Shown here in pieces: positions 46,579 to 58,183 of a stretch of 64,000 bases of DNA. The notes beneath the pieces were generated by a model. The model did no database searches, had not been told where the DNA came from, and worked only from the letters and a program-made list of their open reading frames with translations. The translations under genes were made by a program, and so were the position numbers. This DNA comes from Patiria miniata (Eukaryota; Echinodermata; Asteroidea; Valvatida; Asterinidae), in NCBI RefSeq assembly GCF_015706575.1, contig NW_024037063.1:19902927-19966926 (forward strand), written 5' to 3'. Every line of letters starts with the position of its first letter. Position 1 is the first letter of the stretch.

Positions 46579-46917
46579 CTTTAATACTACCATATTTCTG
46601 GCAACACAAAGATCTTCACTTTTGAATGAAACATTGATTGTTTGTGGCCAGACAATTCATGCAGGCTAGACTGATTCCCACCGACCGAGCATCTCTCTTT
46701 ATAAATTATAGCGAATAACTTCACATGCTGTTTCCTCAAAAATGTTTCCCTTAGAAAGCTGATACATGTAGCTATTCGTAGTGTCAAATCATTGTTTCTT
46801 CATGATCTGAGTTGACAATTTTGTGGTTTTTCCTGCTGCAATTTCCCTCTTTCACTTTTTAACGAACATTCGGTACAATTCCATGGCAATGCTAAATGGT
46901 TACAACACGCATCAGAA

Positions 46918-47430
46918 AAGGTACCGGTAAAGGGAATGTACAACATTTGCAAACATCGAAAAACAAAACTATCAAATTTTTAGGAACTACCTTACTAGGA
47001 TGTTGGTAAATGACAGTCTAAAGCATCCTGTAAAATTGTGGCACCTGGTGTAAAGTCATTTTCAAGACAAGTGGTATTTTTGTATGAAAAACCTAACTAT
47101 TTTTCAACGACTGCTCCAAATTCACCATTTTTTTTCAGTCCAAATTTTCTTTGCTATTGGCAACATGTTCATGAACAGGTGCAGGCCAGCGAGACTGGTT
47201 CCCTTACCGTACAATTTTCCGGAACAGGATCCATTTCGTCTTTAGTGGAGTCAGGGAACCAGACTACTTGAACATTTTTGTTTTTCTTGGTTTTTCAAGC
47301 ATTTTCGAACACAAAACTTCAAACATGTCAGTGTATTTGATCTATTATACTAACCCCTCAAATAGTTCATTCCTGAAAATTCATTTCATTACAGCAAAAG
47401 CCAATGATGTACATTGTAATTCCCTTTAAT
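46918..47430. mobile_element. TACAACATTTGC element
   Basis: TIRs AAAGGGAATGTACAACATTT and GATGTACATTGTAATTCCCTTT. Directly abuts the next element at 47431. Confidence 0.68.
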
Positions 47431-47893
47431 ACTACACTCAACCAAAAGAGAAAGTCCCCCCTTAATACTTTTTTGTCTAACTCAAAAACTGCTGGGCACA
47501 TCTTGCTCAAACTCCGACTGATCAGTACAGAAATTCCTTAGCAATCCAGCATGGATACTCTATGTTTGGCCCAAAACAGTGATAATGTGCACAAAATTAT
47601 GCAATTTATGAAAAAAGGTTGCACTTTTGTACATACATGTATACGAGCAAGATGAGTGTGAACCCCAACATGCACGTATACGAAAGTGCAACTGTTTTCA
47701 GTATCATTTGTCATAAATTGCATAATTTTGTACACATTATCACTGTTTTGTGCCAAATAAAGAGTATGGCTGGATTGCTGAGGAATTTCTGTGCTGATGA
47801 GTCATTATTTGAGTGAGAGGTGCTCAGTAGTTTTTGAGTTAGACAACAAAGTATTGGGAAGGGGGGGGACTTTCTTTTTTGGTTGAGTGTAGT
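47431..47893. mobile_element. ACTACACTCAACC foldback element
   Basis: TIRs ACTACACTCAACCAAAAGAG and TTTGGTTGAGTGTAGT extend inward as an imperfect palindrome (ACTCAAAAACTGCTGGGCAC; GTGCTCAGTAGTTTTTGAGT). About 463 bases. Confidence 0.7.
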
Positions 47894-47924
47894 TACTACT
47901 GGTATTTAATAAGAAAATTCAGAG

Positions 47925-48215
47925 CTGGGAGTAAGGTCCAGTGGTTAGGGTTCCTGACTCGAGATCACAGGGTCAGGGGTTCATATCCATCTCCTGGCGA
48001 CATATTGTGTCCTTGGGCAAGCCACATTACCCCCACTTGCCTCTCTCCACCCAGGAGTATAAATGGGTACCGGCATTAGCTGGGGAGTAACCTGCGATGG
48101 ACTGGCATCCCATCCAGGGGGAAGTACAAATATTCTCGGTCATTTCACACTACTGAAAGTGAAACCAGAGATAAAGTCTGGCCTGATTGGCCTTAAATTG
48201 GCTCACTACAGACTT
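47925..48215 (+). mobile_element. tRNA-derived SINE
   Basis: Second copy of the 46301 family, with the same CCTTGGGCAAGCCACATTA and CTCTCCACCCAGGAGTATAA blocks. The A box is degraded (GGTCCAGTGGTTAGGG) and the B box has a mutated core (GGGGTTCATATCC). Confidence 0.8.
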
Positions 48216-48302
48216 TACTACCGGTACTACTAATACTTTTCACCCCAAAACCTTTCTTATGCCTCCGCACACATGCATGGCAAGTCCTGCAGTTTATTAA
48301 TC

Positions 48303-48666
48303 AATTAACCCTAACTCCCTAGGCATTTTTGCTACGATGTAACCTCAATTCTGCAAAATCCTCCAACTGCCTCCATGTAAAAATAGCATCCTCAATCCTG
48401 CAAAAACCTCCGGCAATCACTGTCAATATGTTGAGGCAGAGCCAGTGACAACCTGGAGCAGTGTGGAGGATTTCAAGTACAATATACTGGTACATGGGCA
48501 TGTACCGTAAGCCTAAACTTGTGCATGGCTGATAAACAACACAAGGTCCGGCCCAAGACCTTGACACAGTGCATCTTACGAAATCAGCAACACAGTTTTG
48601 CCATACATAGCCTCAATCCTGCAAAATCCTCCATTTTGCAAAGTGGATTTTGGAAGGTTAGGGTTA
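48303..48666. mobile_element. TTAACCCTAA element
   Basis: Ends TTAACCCTAACTCCCTAGGC and AAGGTTAGGGTTAA. The interior repeats CAATCCTGCAAAATCCTCC words in both strands. Copies at 41795 and 43796. Confidence 0.7.
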
Positions 48667-48691
48667 AACCACTGTATTTGTACACATGGGT

Positions 48692-49678
48692 AAGCAATCC
48701 CGGGACATACCGTTATTTCGTTTTACCGTTTTGGATTTCCTCAAAAACAAAAACAGTAAACGAACCGATGACCGTTTTGTCGTTTTACAGTTTTGTAAAA
48801 CGGCAAACGGTATTAAGATAAATACGGTTATTCCGTTTTATCAGTTTAGTAAATTTCATTACAGCATAACGATCAATGATTTTTGTTTTACAGTTTTACA
48901 CAAATAAGTTTGATAAACAGCAAAACGGTCAGTATTGAATACAGACTGTTTTTTTTTTATTTCAGTGTCATAGTTAACAGTCCGTGGTGCATTTTGTGGC
49001 GGTGGGCAAGGGGGAGGAGGTTGGAGGGGACCATGCCGTGCACGAAGAAGTGTTACCTCGGCATAATTAATGCGCGGTGTGATTCCTCGCGTGACCTTGA
49101 CCCCCATCTACTGCGATTCAGTTGGTGGGGCTTGAAGAGTTGCAAACAAAAATGGCGCTGGAAAATTTCATGGAGGAAATTTCAGAATAGTTACAGGGTG
49201 GTAAGACGTACGAAGAAGTTGCAGATATGTTGAAGGAAATTGGAGTGGCCAGCGCGGCTCTTTAATAGCCAATATTCTCAAATTCTGTCGTGAGAACTAG
49301 AACGACATAAATGTAAGGAGGGCAATTTGACAGGCAGTGACTTGATCCCAAGGACACATTAATATTCCAAGGTGCCGCATTGCTATAATTGCCAACTTAA
49401 ACCTGAATAAAAAAATGGTCGACAAGACTATTGACCGTTTTGACATTGTCATGTTTTTGTAAAACAACACTCTAAAAATAAAGCAACTAACCGTTTATTA
49501 CTTTTTACAATTTACAAAAACAATAAAAAGGTAATTTTTTTTTGTGTGACTTAATACCGTTTGACCGTTTTACAAAACTGTAAAACGACAAAACAGTCAA
49601 TGGCTCGTTTACTGTTGTTGCTTCTGAGGAAATCCAAAACGGTAAAACGAAATAACGGTATGTCCCGGGATTGTAAGC
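48692..49678. mobile_element. Long-TIR element rich in CCGTTTTAC words
   Basis: About 985 bases. TIRs of about 140 bases begin CAATCCCGGGACATACCGTT and end ACGGTATGTCCCGGGATTG, and contain repeated ACCGTTTT/AAAACGGT words. The unique middle (about 48960-49430) shows no transposase. Confidence 0.7.
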
Positions 49679-50844
49679 GTTACATTCACTGTGTGGACTT
49701 CCAAACAAAAGAGGTCAAAAATCACATGAACCAGGTAGAGGCGACGTTGTGTGGACTTGGGCAAGTCCACACAGTGTTTCCCCATTTCTGGAAAACAGGT
49801 TTAGAGGCATTTTTGGGTTAGGTTTATCCGTGGCAAAATGAAGAGAAACACTAAAGGGAATCGTAGAAAAAAAATTGGGTTGAAAGTGTTTTCACAGTGA
49901 GAGTAAAAATGAGCTTTTTCTTAACTACACGAAAGCAAGGGAGTGTCCACACTTGGTATGTAACAGTTGTAATTTTGTAACTTGTTTCACGAATGCTGCC
50001 TCATTTCCATTCTAATGCTGTGCAAAGAGATGAACAAAAAGTTCATCAAAAACTAGGACATTACATTCCAATACCAGCGTCCTTGAGTAAAACACTGTTT
50101 ACCACAAATATCTCTCTACCCTGGAGGGCAAACTTGTTTTTCAATAGTTGTTTATTCCAGATTAGAACCATTTTAGGACCGTCGTTTTTGCTCATGAAGA
50201 TGAAAAGCCATTAAAGAATGATTTATGGCCATTCCCATGTGGATAATAACCCCCCAAATTAGGAGTAGGCCTCCTATGAGTCTTTGGTACATAAAATCCT
50301 TATTACTTTTCCCCTGGAAATACAAGCCAAACCTCCAAAACTTTTCACATCAACAGACGTAGGCCTACAGTGTTATGTAAGTGTATTTGTGATAATAACT
50401 GTAGATTTAATATGCTTCAGTGACCTTTTTTAACAGAACTTTCTGAAAAGTTGTGCAATTTATGAAAACTCCACATTTCAATGAAAAGCAAGGTGTGTTA
50501 CTATTTTTAAACTGTTTATTTCCTCCGTAAATGTTGGTCTGCATTCAACACTGTTCAAATATTGTTTTTTCTGTGAAGGTGTGATCTGAAAGTGTTAAGG
50601 CTTAGAGTCGGCAAAGGTTGTCAGAATTTACAGGGCAAACAGAAAGGGCAAAAAGCTTTTGTTACATGTACAAAAAGTGGAACCAGAAGTACCAAATGTT
50701 CTTTTCAAACCAAGGTTTGACGGTTTCAAATGTCGATTTGATTGCTGTCAGACCGATTATGTGTCTAATGCTTTCTGTGACCGCAACTCAGTTGTTTACA
50801 TTACCGATCATTACTGATACAATTATGTCAAAAGTGTCAAAGTG
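49679..50844. other. Unassigned, between candidate 5' exons
   Basis: Plain sequence with GTGTGGACTTCC and its inverse GGCAAGTCCACACAGTGTTT near 49690-49775; nothing else. 51086-51745 is similar. Confidence 0.45.
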
Positions 50845-51085
50845 AGATTGGTGAAGCGGTACTTTCCTCGCCTTCCACCGCTGTGACCTGGGTTCGAATC
50901 CCGCCTAGGCCAACATGTGGATTGGGTTTTCAGTCCCTGCCTGATTCCGTGGGTTTCCCCCAATATATTCTTCTGGGGTTTTCCTCCCATCTCTTAAACT
51001 GTAATTTCTTTTCATTGTCTTCTCTCTACAGGTTTTTTTTCAGGCTTGCAAGGCTTACAGTGCCTTGGGCACTTTTGAGGAATCC
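50845..51085 (+). mobile_element. tRNA-derived SINE, different family
   Basis: A tRNA-like head with B box GGGTTCGAATCCCGCC at about 50891, followed by GTGGGTTTCCCCC and TGGGGTTTTCCTCCCAT. No match to the other SINEs outside the promoter. 3' limit uncertain. Confidence 0.55.
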
Positions 51086-51745
51086 TTGTTTTCATTACCA
51101 GAAATTAATAATAAAAATTTAAGTTTGAAAAAAATTATATTAAAAAGTCATAGCTTAGGCCCTACCGGGTATATCGAACTCATGAGCCATTTTTGTGATC
51201 ATGTTATAGGTTTGGGCGGCATGGCGTCATCCGATGAAAACATGGACCAGTTTTCATTGGTTGCTATGAGTTACCATTCAGCACTCCAGACTCAAGAACC
51301 ATTGGGTTTCAAGAACATAAGTCTGGGAGCTAGATAAACCAATGTAAAAACAATTCCTGCATGTCTGCATCCACAAAATGTTTACCACGAATGCGTGTTC
51401 TTTTAAGTTATACCGTACATACATACATGTACATCATAATGACTTTAATTTCCATAACTTATTCACCCTAACAGAATTCAACCCATCAAACCCCAACGGC
51501 ATGTTTTGTTGGAATCTGTCAGGATGGGTACAGTACCCCTAAACTGACAGTCTTTTACATTTGGGTTGGCACACCTCCAGAATCAAAGTCAGAAATATAT
51601 GCGTGCAGTTAAGTTTCGCATATGGTGTTGGAATTTGCCAGGATGGGTATGGTTCCTAGTAAATCAGGCTAAGGACTAAGGGGTTTGGATAATTAAATAT
51701 GGGAATAACTATACATGCTTGGTCGGTTTTTAATGGTACGACTAA

Positions 51746-52266
51746 AGGGGCACTAGGTCCTGAAATCCTCTAAAATTTCATGTTTTGGATTGTCTACTTA
51801 GCCTATTTCAAACATCTGGTTGAAAGTCTTACCGTTCCCGAGAAAAGACAAAAAAAAACCCCGCTTGTTTACATCGGACATGACGGAGTACGAATACGTT
51901 TTTCGTGTCGTTCTCAGTGTACGATAAACACGTTCTGTGTCTTGCGAACAGCGCGCGGTGACCCATCACCAATGCAAAAAAAATGGTTTCTTCAACGTCC
52001 GCAAAAGGCGAACACTCAATTCAATGAATGAAAACACAACTAGCAACCAAACAGCTTGAATTTATGGGGTTGCAAAAGTGGACCCCGAAATTCGTTCTCG
52101 CACGCATAATACAGGAATAACACAAAAACGCCCAGTTTTGAAAGGACAGTTGTGTGGATGTTTATATCCTGCTTTTAAATGTTATTTCCGATTAACATCA
52201 TCTCGTTCAAAGCGCGTTTTGTAGCCCAATTGGGCTGTTCCAGGACCTACATGTAGTGTCCCTTTA
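51746..52266. mobile_element. AGGTCCTG TIR element
   Basis: TIRs AAAGGGGCACTAGGTCCTG and CAGGACCTACATGTAGTGTCCCTTT (the right one carries a TACATGTA insertion). The interior has CpG-rich, non-coding sequence. Confidence 0.6.
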
Positions 52267-54429
52267 AGACCCGCTCGGGACACTGGAGACACAGTTAATG
52301 GCCGGAGCTGAAGGGGGCGGACATTATCGGCGACCGCAGTAGCAGAAATCCAGTGGTCTTGCAAATGAAGAGCCAGTAATATGGGCTTGTGGTCTGGTAG
52401 ATTTTTAATTGCAATTCAAGCCCTTCGGTTTGTGTATGTGTATTAATTAGACAAAAACCTTGGCACGTAATGGCGGAAGGAATGCCAACATCCTGTTTCT
52501 GACACATGATACATCACTATCGCCTAATCTGCAATTTATTTCAGCTACAGTTTTTAAATGCACTGAGTGCTCACAGAACAATTAAACATACAAATTTGAA
52601 ATACAGCTAGTTGCAACGATTGAGAGAAGTTCACAATTTATACCCTGCTACCATTTAAACAGTCACGGACAGTCAAAATAAAGTGCACAATAAAGGGAAT
52701 GTTCACTTAGTTATTTGTTGTGCATTTTACATAATCTTTCCAAACAAAGTCCCAGCATTGAGGAAGGAAAATTATGTCTGGAATCTTTCTTCCTGATTCC
52801 TGAACTGGCACATGATCATCATCTGATCATGTAGTACTTCCAACAACTGACTACTGAATTGTTAAGATCAGTTGAAGAAAATCCTTAAAATCTTTTCAAA
52901 AATCTCTTAATAAAATAGTGACCCCTGAGAAGGGGTGTTGGTCAGTTGGTGCAGTATTCATCAAGACAAGACAAGAAGTGACAAATATGGTGCTAATGTG
53001 AATTATGTGGAGCAAAGGCAAGAGAAGTGGGTTGGATCATGACAGAACGGATAGGGAACCGCAACATCCCCTTCGTTTACAGCTGATGCAAGCTACACGA
53101 GACAGCCACTTTGAGCGGACACGACCCGGACACCCTGCTGGGGGAAACGCTTCCCAGGCACGGCGCACCACCCCAGCTGCCTTGACCCTCAACCGCAGGG
53201 GGCAAGGGGTACCAGACTGTTGTAATTCCTGTCCCAAAACTTCGAAAGTTTTTTCACACTTCCCGACACATCAGCCCCAAATATATTACCCCTAGCTCAA
53301 CAATGACTTACGTTGATTCTGACACCGTGATTTGTGGTACTTGATCCATTGTCTCCGCGTTACAAATCCACCACAAAAAGTACAAAATTATAACAGGACA
53401 TACAGGACCGAAGTTTCACTTTGACATTTATTGCGAATTGCGCGCGTGGACCCGCCGTACGTACGTACGTGTACTACGTGTATGGTGCACCGTACCCCAT
53501 GCATGGAACCAATTTATTTACGACCCCCCATTTGTGCCATAATCCTTTACGGTTCAATGATTATGACTCAACGCTGTGGGAAAAGTTCGAGAATTTACTC
53601 GTCGTAATATAGGCGTACCCCCCACATAATGGTACCATGATGGTACATTGTCGATTATCATTTAAGAAACGGTGTTTTTTTTTTGGGGGGGGGGCTATCG
53701 TTGTTGAGATGCCAAGATGAATTTGTGTTTTACAATAATCTTGGCAATTTCCGACCAGTCAACCGAAAAAGGGGAGGGGCCGGCCGCCGGGGCGTGACGA
53801 ACTTGAGATGAGCAGTAATTTTTCCGATTTCTTTTGCGTCGAGACTGATGAAGTAATCAACAAGTGGTTCCAGTGAATATAGAAAGTCATATGGAAAAAC
53901 GATCAGACGGAAATCCAAAACAGGAAAATTTATATCATGAAAGAAAACATACTGCGTTGAAGAATCATGTGATACAGGGCAGGCCTTAATGAACACATTC
54001 CATTTTTTATGTTTCTATTTAAAGACTGAGTTCAACAGATCCGTGGTTTTTAAGTATGAAGAAATTTATCGAGGCAAAGTGAAATTGTTTCTTTTTTTAT
54101 CTTATTGATATGCGTGTTGTTTTCCCCATGTTTATTGCTCAGTCACTGTTTTTCGGTTTTCCAACACAACAATAAACTAGCACTCGAGGGCAACTGGAAT
54201 GCAATGATGCAAAAACCATATGGTGCAGTGCCGGTGCGTGCCCGGGATCAGCGGAGCGGCCGAGCCGGGCTCATTTCAGCAACAACCGGATGATCATCAT
54301 AGTGACGTTATAGCTAATGAAAAGGGACATTCCCTAAAGTTACCCGGCCACTGATCCGTCGATAAATTGGGCCAGGATTATGGTAATGGACCATCGAATA
54401 GGGAAAGGAGTTTTAGAATTTAAGCTTAC
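52267..54429. other. Unassigned, with GC-rich patch
   Basis: 53030-53240 is GC-rich with frames open on both strands, but no domain is recognised and no splice pair stands out. The rest is plain. Confidence 0.4.
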
Positions 54430-54474
54430 CTTATTGTTATTCAAATGATCATAGCTGCCGTCTGCAAACTTTGC
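54430..54474 (-). CDS. Candidate small exon, possibly 5' part of gene B
   Basis: 45 bases between acceptor ACTTTCCTTCAG and donor AAG|GTAAGC. Only one frame is open throughout, giving AKFADGSYDHLNNNK. Good splice sites at both ends but a very short coding stretch. The K-F plus Y-D spacing vaguely recalls the region before the basic segment in long PLEKHG5 forms. It could equally be a chance pairing of splice sites. Confidence 0.35.
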
Positions 54475-55262
54475 CTGAAGGAAAGTTGTCGCGACAATGC
54501 TGAGCTGGTGGTTCGGTTATCAGGCAATTCACTCAGTAGCTGCTGCTGGGAAAACAGTTTATGATGATAGATACAGTGTCTAAACGCACCTCAATTCATA
54601 GATTTTGAGGTCACTTTCTGCAATGAAATTGTTGTGTAATCGTGACGGTAGTACTTTCTGGAATGATGCAGGATGCAAGTAGGCGGCCCAACGATTAGCA
54701 GCTCATAGCGGGAAATTTGTCAAACTTGTACATGTACTTCCTGGTTGACTGGTTCATGGGAAAGTTACCAAGGTCATGTACATGTAGCACTGTGAGATGG
54801 TGCTGCACACAGAGCCTGCCTAGCTATTCTTTCACACAACGACTAAACAAATGCTAAAAAGCAAAGTAAATTCACGCAATATTAAGTCAGTCTTCATTCA
54901 TCATCGGGTCAAGGAAAATATTCGGGGTGACTGATGTGCGCAGACTTCGGTATCGTTCGCCGTTTTGTGCGTCTACTGCGCAGCCATTCAATGGTCCTCC
55001 AATTGCGTAGCAGATATGCAGTGATATTTAATTAAGTGCGTCAGCTTTGACCAATCAACATTTCTTTGCTACCGTAATACGCAAGATATGCAAATGACTT
55101 TCCATACTGTAGAAAACTCTTTAAATTTTTGTTTTTATTTGTAAAACAAAATGAACCGCAAACAATTTGGTTAGGATTACTTTTGTAGGCAATTCATGAT
55201 GGTGAAATTGGGGATTTTTTAAAGCTATTATTTTTATCAGAATTATTGTGAAATGACAAAAT

Positions 55263-55790
55263 TGGCCAAACTTCACCACTATTTAAAGGTAATATACAAC
55301 ATTTGCGTAACATCAAAAAGCAAAACTACCAAATTATTATGAAATACCTTACTTGACTGTAACGAATAATAGTAGTCTCAAGCATCTTTTGAAATCATGA
55401 CAGTTGACACCGGGTGTGTTCCATTTCAAGAAAAGTGGAATTTTGTATCCATCGATGGTCTGCAGACCATCGTTACTTTTTGGTTCCAATACTGCCCCCA
55501 GTTTTTTTACCAACATTTTGTTTTCAATCGGTACGCGTGAACTGAAAGTGTGCAAGCCAGCTAGTCTGATTCCCTGACCTGACAATTCCCAGACGTCTAT
55601 ACTTGTTCCGTTTCAGGGAGCCAGTCTACAAGAACAGCATTTTTTGTCTTGTTTTTTTTTTAGCATCCATCACAAAACTTTAAACATGTCAGTGTAACAA
55701 TATTTGCTATAAAATATACTAGCCCCCAAATCCATCCATTTCTGAAAATTACGGCAGAAGCAAAATGTTGTATATTACATTCGAGGTCAA
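55263..55790. mobile_element. TACAACATTTGC element
   Basis: TIRs AATATACAACATTTGCG and GCAAAATGTTGTATATTAC. The interior has AAAAAGCAAAACTACCAAAT and TGACCTGACAATTCC. Family also at 28204, 28880, 33020 and 46918. Confidence 0.68.
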
Positions 55791-57912
55791 AGGTAAAGGA
55801 GTCTAGACTTAAATATTATCAAAGTCATGGTGTGTTTTTTTTTGTTTAGACTGTCAGCATTCAATTACGTCATATAGCTAAGGACTACTCCAGACAAAAA
55901 TATTGACTCCATACAAACATTTTATTTTCTCCATTCCATGTAGTTGTTTGTTGATACTATGGCGAGGGCCTTTGTTTATTTTATTTTAAAATAAAACTCC
56001 CGGCTGGCTGACTTCCACTCTTGCAGAACTCACTCCGAGGTAAACAAAAAATAAATTATGCCTGGCAACCAGGTGACAGCTGTAACGTCATTTCCCTTAG
56101 CAACAGCAGTATCCGGACTAACACACCCGCAAGTGAACCCGACTTCCGGCCGGACTTAAAGTGGCTAAAAACAAAGTGGCTCAAAAAATGTGGCTCTTTA
56201 CAATGAACGCTGAGCCAACAGTTTATGTCCATGCAGATGATGTTCACTTCCGCAACAAAAATTGATTGCTCTTTAACCCGCTCCGGAAAAGAAAACGGTG
56301 ACCTCTTATCATGACTAGCTCTACCACGTTCGCTATGGAAATAGTCGAATCTAGCCGCCGAAAGGGGGCGCAATTTATCAGCACTTGCTGGCGCGCGGCA
56401 ACTTTGGCGGCAATTGTGCCATAAACACACACCCTTTGCACGGTGCGCCCTCACTGAGTGCAGTTTGGCTGCGTTCGTTAAGCTCACCCGGGTCGACGCG
56501 GGTCAGCCCCGTGCCGTTCGATAAGCTTTGACGTCATTTTCGGGGCTCACCCGGGTAAGCCACCCTCTCGGAGCGCAGATTCAGTGGAATCAGGTACGTT
56601 ACACGCATGCGTTGTTTATCCAACGAATTTTTGACAAACTTATTAACTCAATCAATAGTCAAATATTGGTAATCCTTATCTTTTGGACACCTCTATTTTT
56701 ACGAGTTCTCCAAAACTGACTTTTGCAGATGACTGTCCAGTACCAAAGTGACCTTTGCAGGCTAGAAAAGTCTTTTTTCTTCAGGTAAACTCATGTTAGT
56801 TGTAATTTTGAAAGCACCTCATGTAAAAAAAAAATAGGACTTTCCTACGTACCTTTTTGCAGTTCGCCATCTTGCTTTTTTAATATATTTTCTGTTTGTC
56901 ATCGTCGTCTTTAGCCCTGTCCTCCACAAAATTAAACCTGCTGATAAGGTGTCATTGCCAACTGTTCAAATGTGTCACGAAATATATCAGAATGTCACGT
57001 TTGAGTGTCATTTAGTCAGCTGTTTTGGTGAGTCTTTTAACCTTATATAGGAACGGGGTCCTAAAAGGTACGGTAAGGATTACCCAACCATTAATTTACT
57101 TCCACTATGAACCCCTTGTATTAAAAACCGGTCCTATAAGTTGGTCCTCGTAGTCCAAATAAGGTCTCATATTTGCTCTTCGGATGCATACTACACGCTC
57201 GAATTGCGTTAATTGAACTTTCGGTTCCATTCGTGCTATTTTACACCGTGATTGAATTGACAACGACGTCACACTAACGAACCGGAAAGCCATTTTGGTC
57301 GTGTTCTCTGAAAGTATTTTATAAATTGTGAACTGTTGAATGGGATGGTGCAAGAGTATTCATGCATTCACCTCAAATCTAATTAAATGTGGCTTAAAAC
57401 ATTAGGTATGTTAGGTCACAAATGTTAATGTATTCATCAGAGCAGACTGGTATTCATTTGTTATTAACTTTATGTCAGTGCTTTCCTTGCTCTTCGCAAG
57501 TTCCAACAATGATAGAGGATTTACCTCTCAATTTACTAATTTAATATGGCCGATTCGTGAATAAACCGAGAGACCTCGTCATGTACGCGCGCGCACCACT
57601 GATTACAAGCGGCGATTGGCTAAACACTCCTGTTGCGTTAACTTGCGGTTCCAGTGGTTACGCTAATTAATGTGCAGTGGGCGTGGTTTAAACTGAAGCG
57701 ACGTTACCCTAATTAACATAGACGAATCCGAGCAAGTGATCACAATTATGTACTCGCGAGCCCCCTTTCAAGGACATGACAAGTTATTGTTAGCAACTTC
57801 CTAGTGACGTCGGATTTTTTGTGTGAACAACAGCCAGCTACATGCTTTTGCCATCGACGGGAACCTTCGTGATAGCTATATAGAATTGATAGCATGCCGG
57901 ATTGGTCCACAC
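55791..57912. other. Unassigned CpG-rich stretch, possible promoter region
   Basis: 56270-56600 and 57540-57780 are CpG-rich, with ATTGG, GGGCGTGG and TGACGTCA-like words. Position upstream of gene B on the minus strand would suit a promoter, but no TATA, first exon or initiator could be tied to it. Frames here (up to 143 codons) show no known domain. Confidence 0.3.
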
Positions 57913-58183
57913 AAAGTTGTGTGCGTTCTATGTGACTTGTTTTCGTTTTGCTGAAAAAAAAAACACTGAAGTTTTTGTGATCCGTGGACAGAACCTTAAA
58001 ACGGTGATTGTGTTTAAAATTCCGTAACTTGAAAAGTACATGAGTGATTTGAATGATTCTTGTACTAAAAGAAAGCTTTTGAAGACTTTCATAGGCCTAT
58101 CCTAGATTTTGAAAGTGCTACATGCAATACTTCACTTAAAAAATGGTCCCGACATTTGGGTTTCTTTTTTTTTACTCACCCTG
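57913..58183. mobile_element. CAGGGTGAGT foldback element, single arm
   Basis: Only the hairpin centre and the right arm remain (GTGATCCGTGGACAGAACC through ACTCACCCTG, followed by TA). The left arm has been lost. Confidence 0.8.

Noticed and set aside
56056-56487. 143-codon minus-strand frame in a CpG-rich stretch
   Set aside because: Length is explained by few stop codons in CpG-rich DNA; no family resemblance or clear splice sites. Kept only as possible promoter DNA.
57105-57353. Minus-strand frame with a coding-like look (RPYLDYEDQLIGPVF)
   Set aside because: Interesting composition but no family I can name and no splice support; not enough to call.
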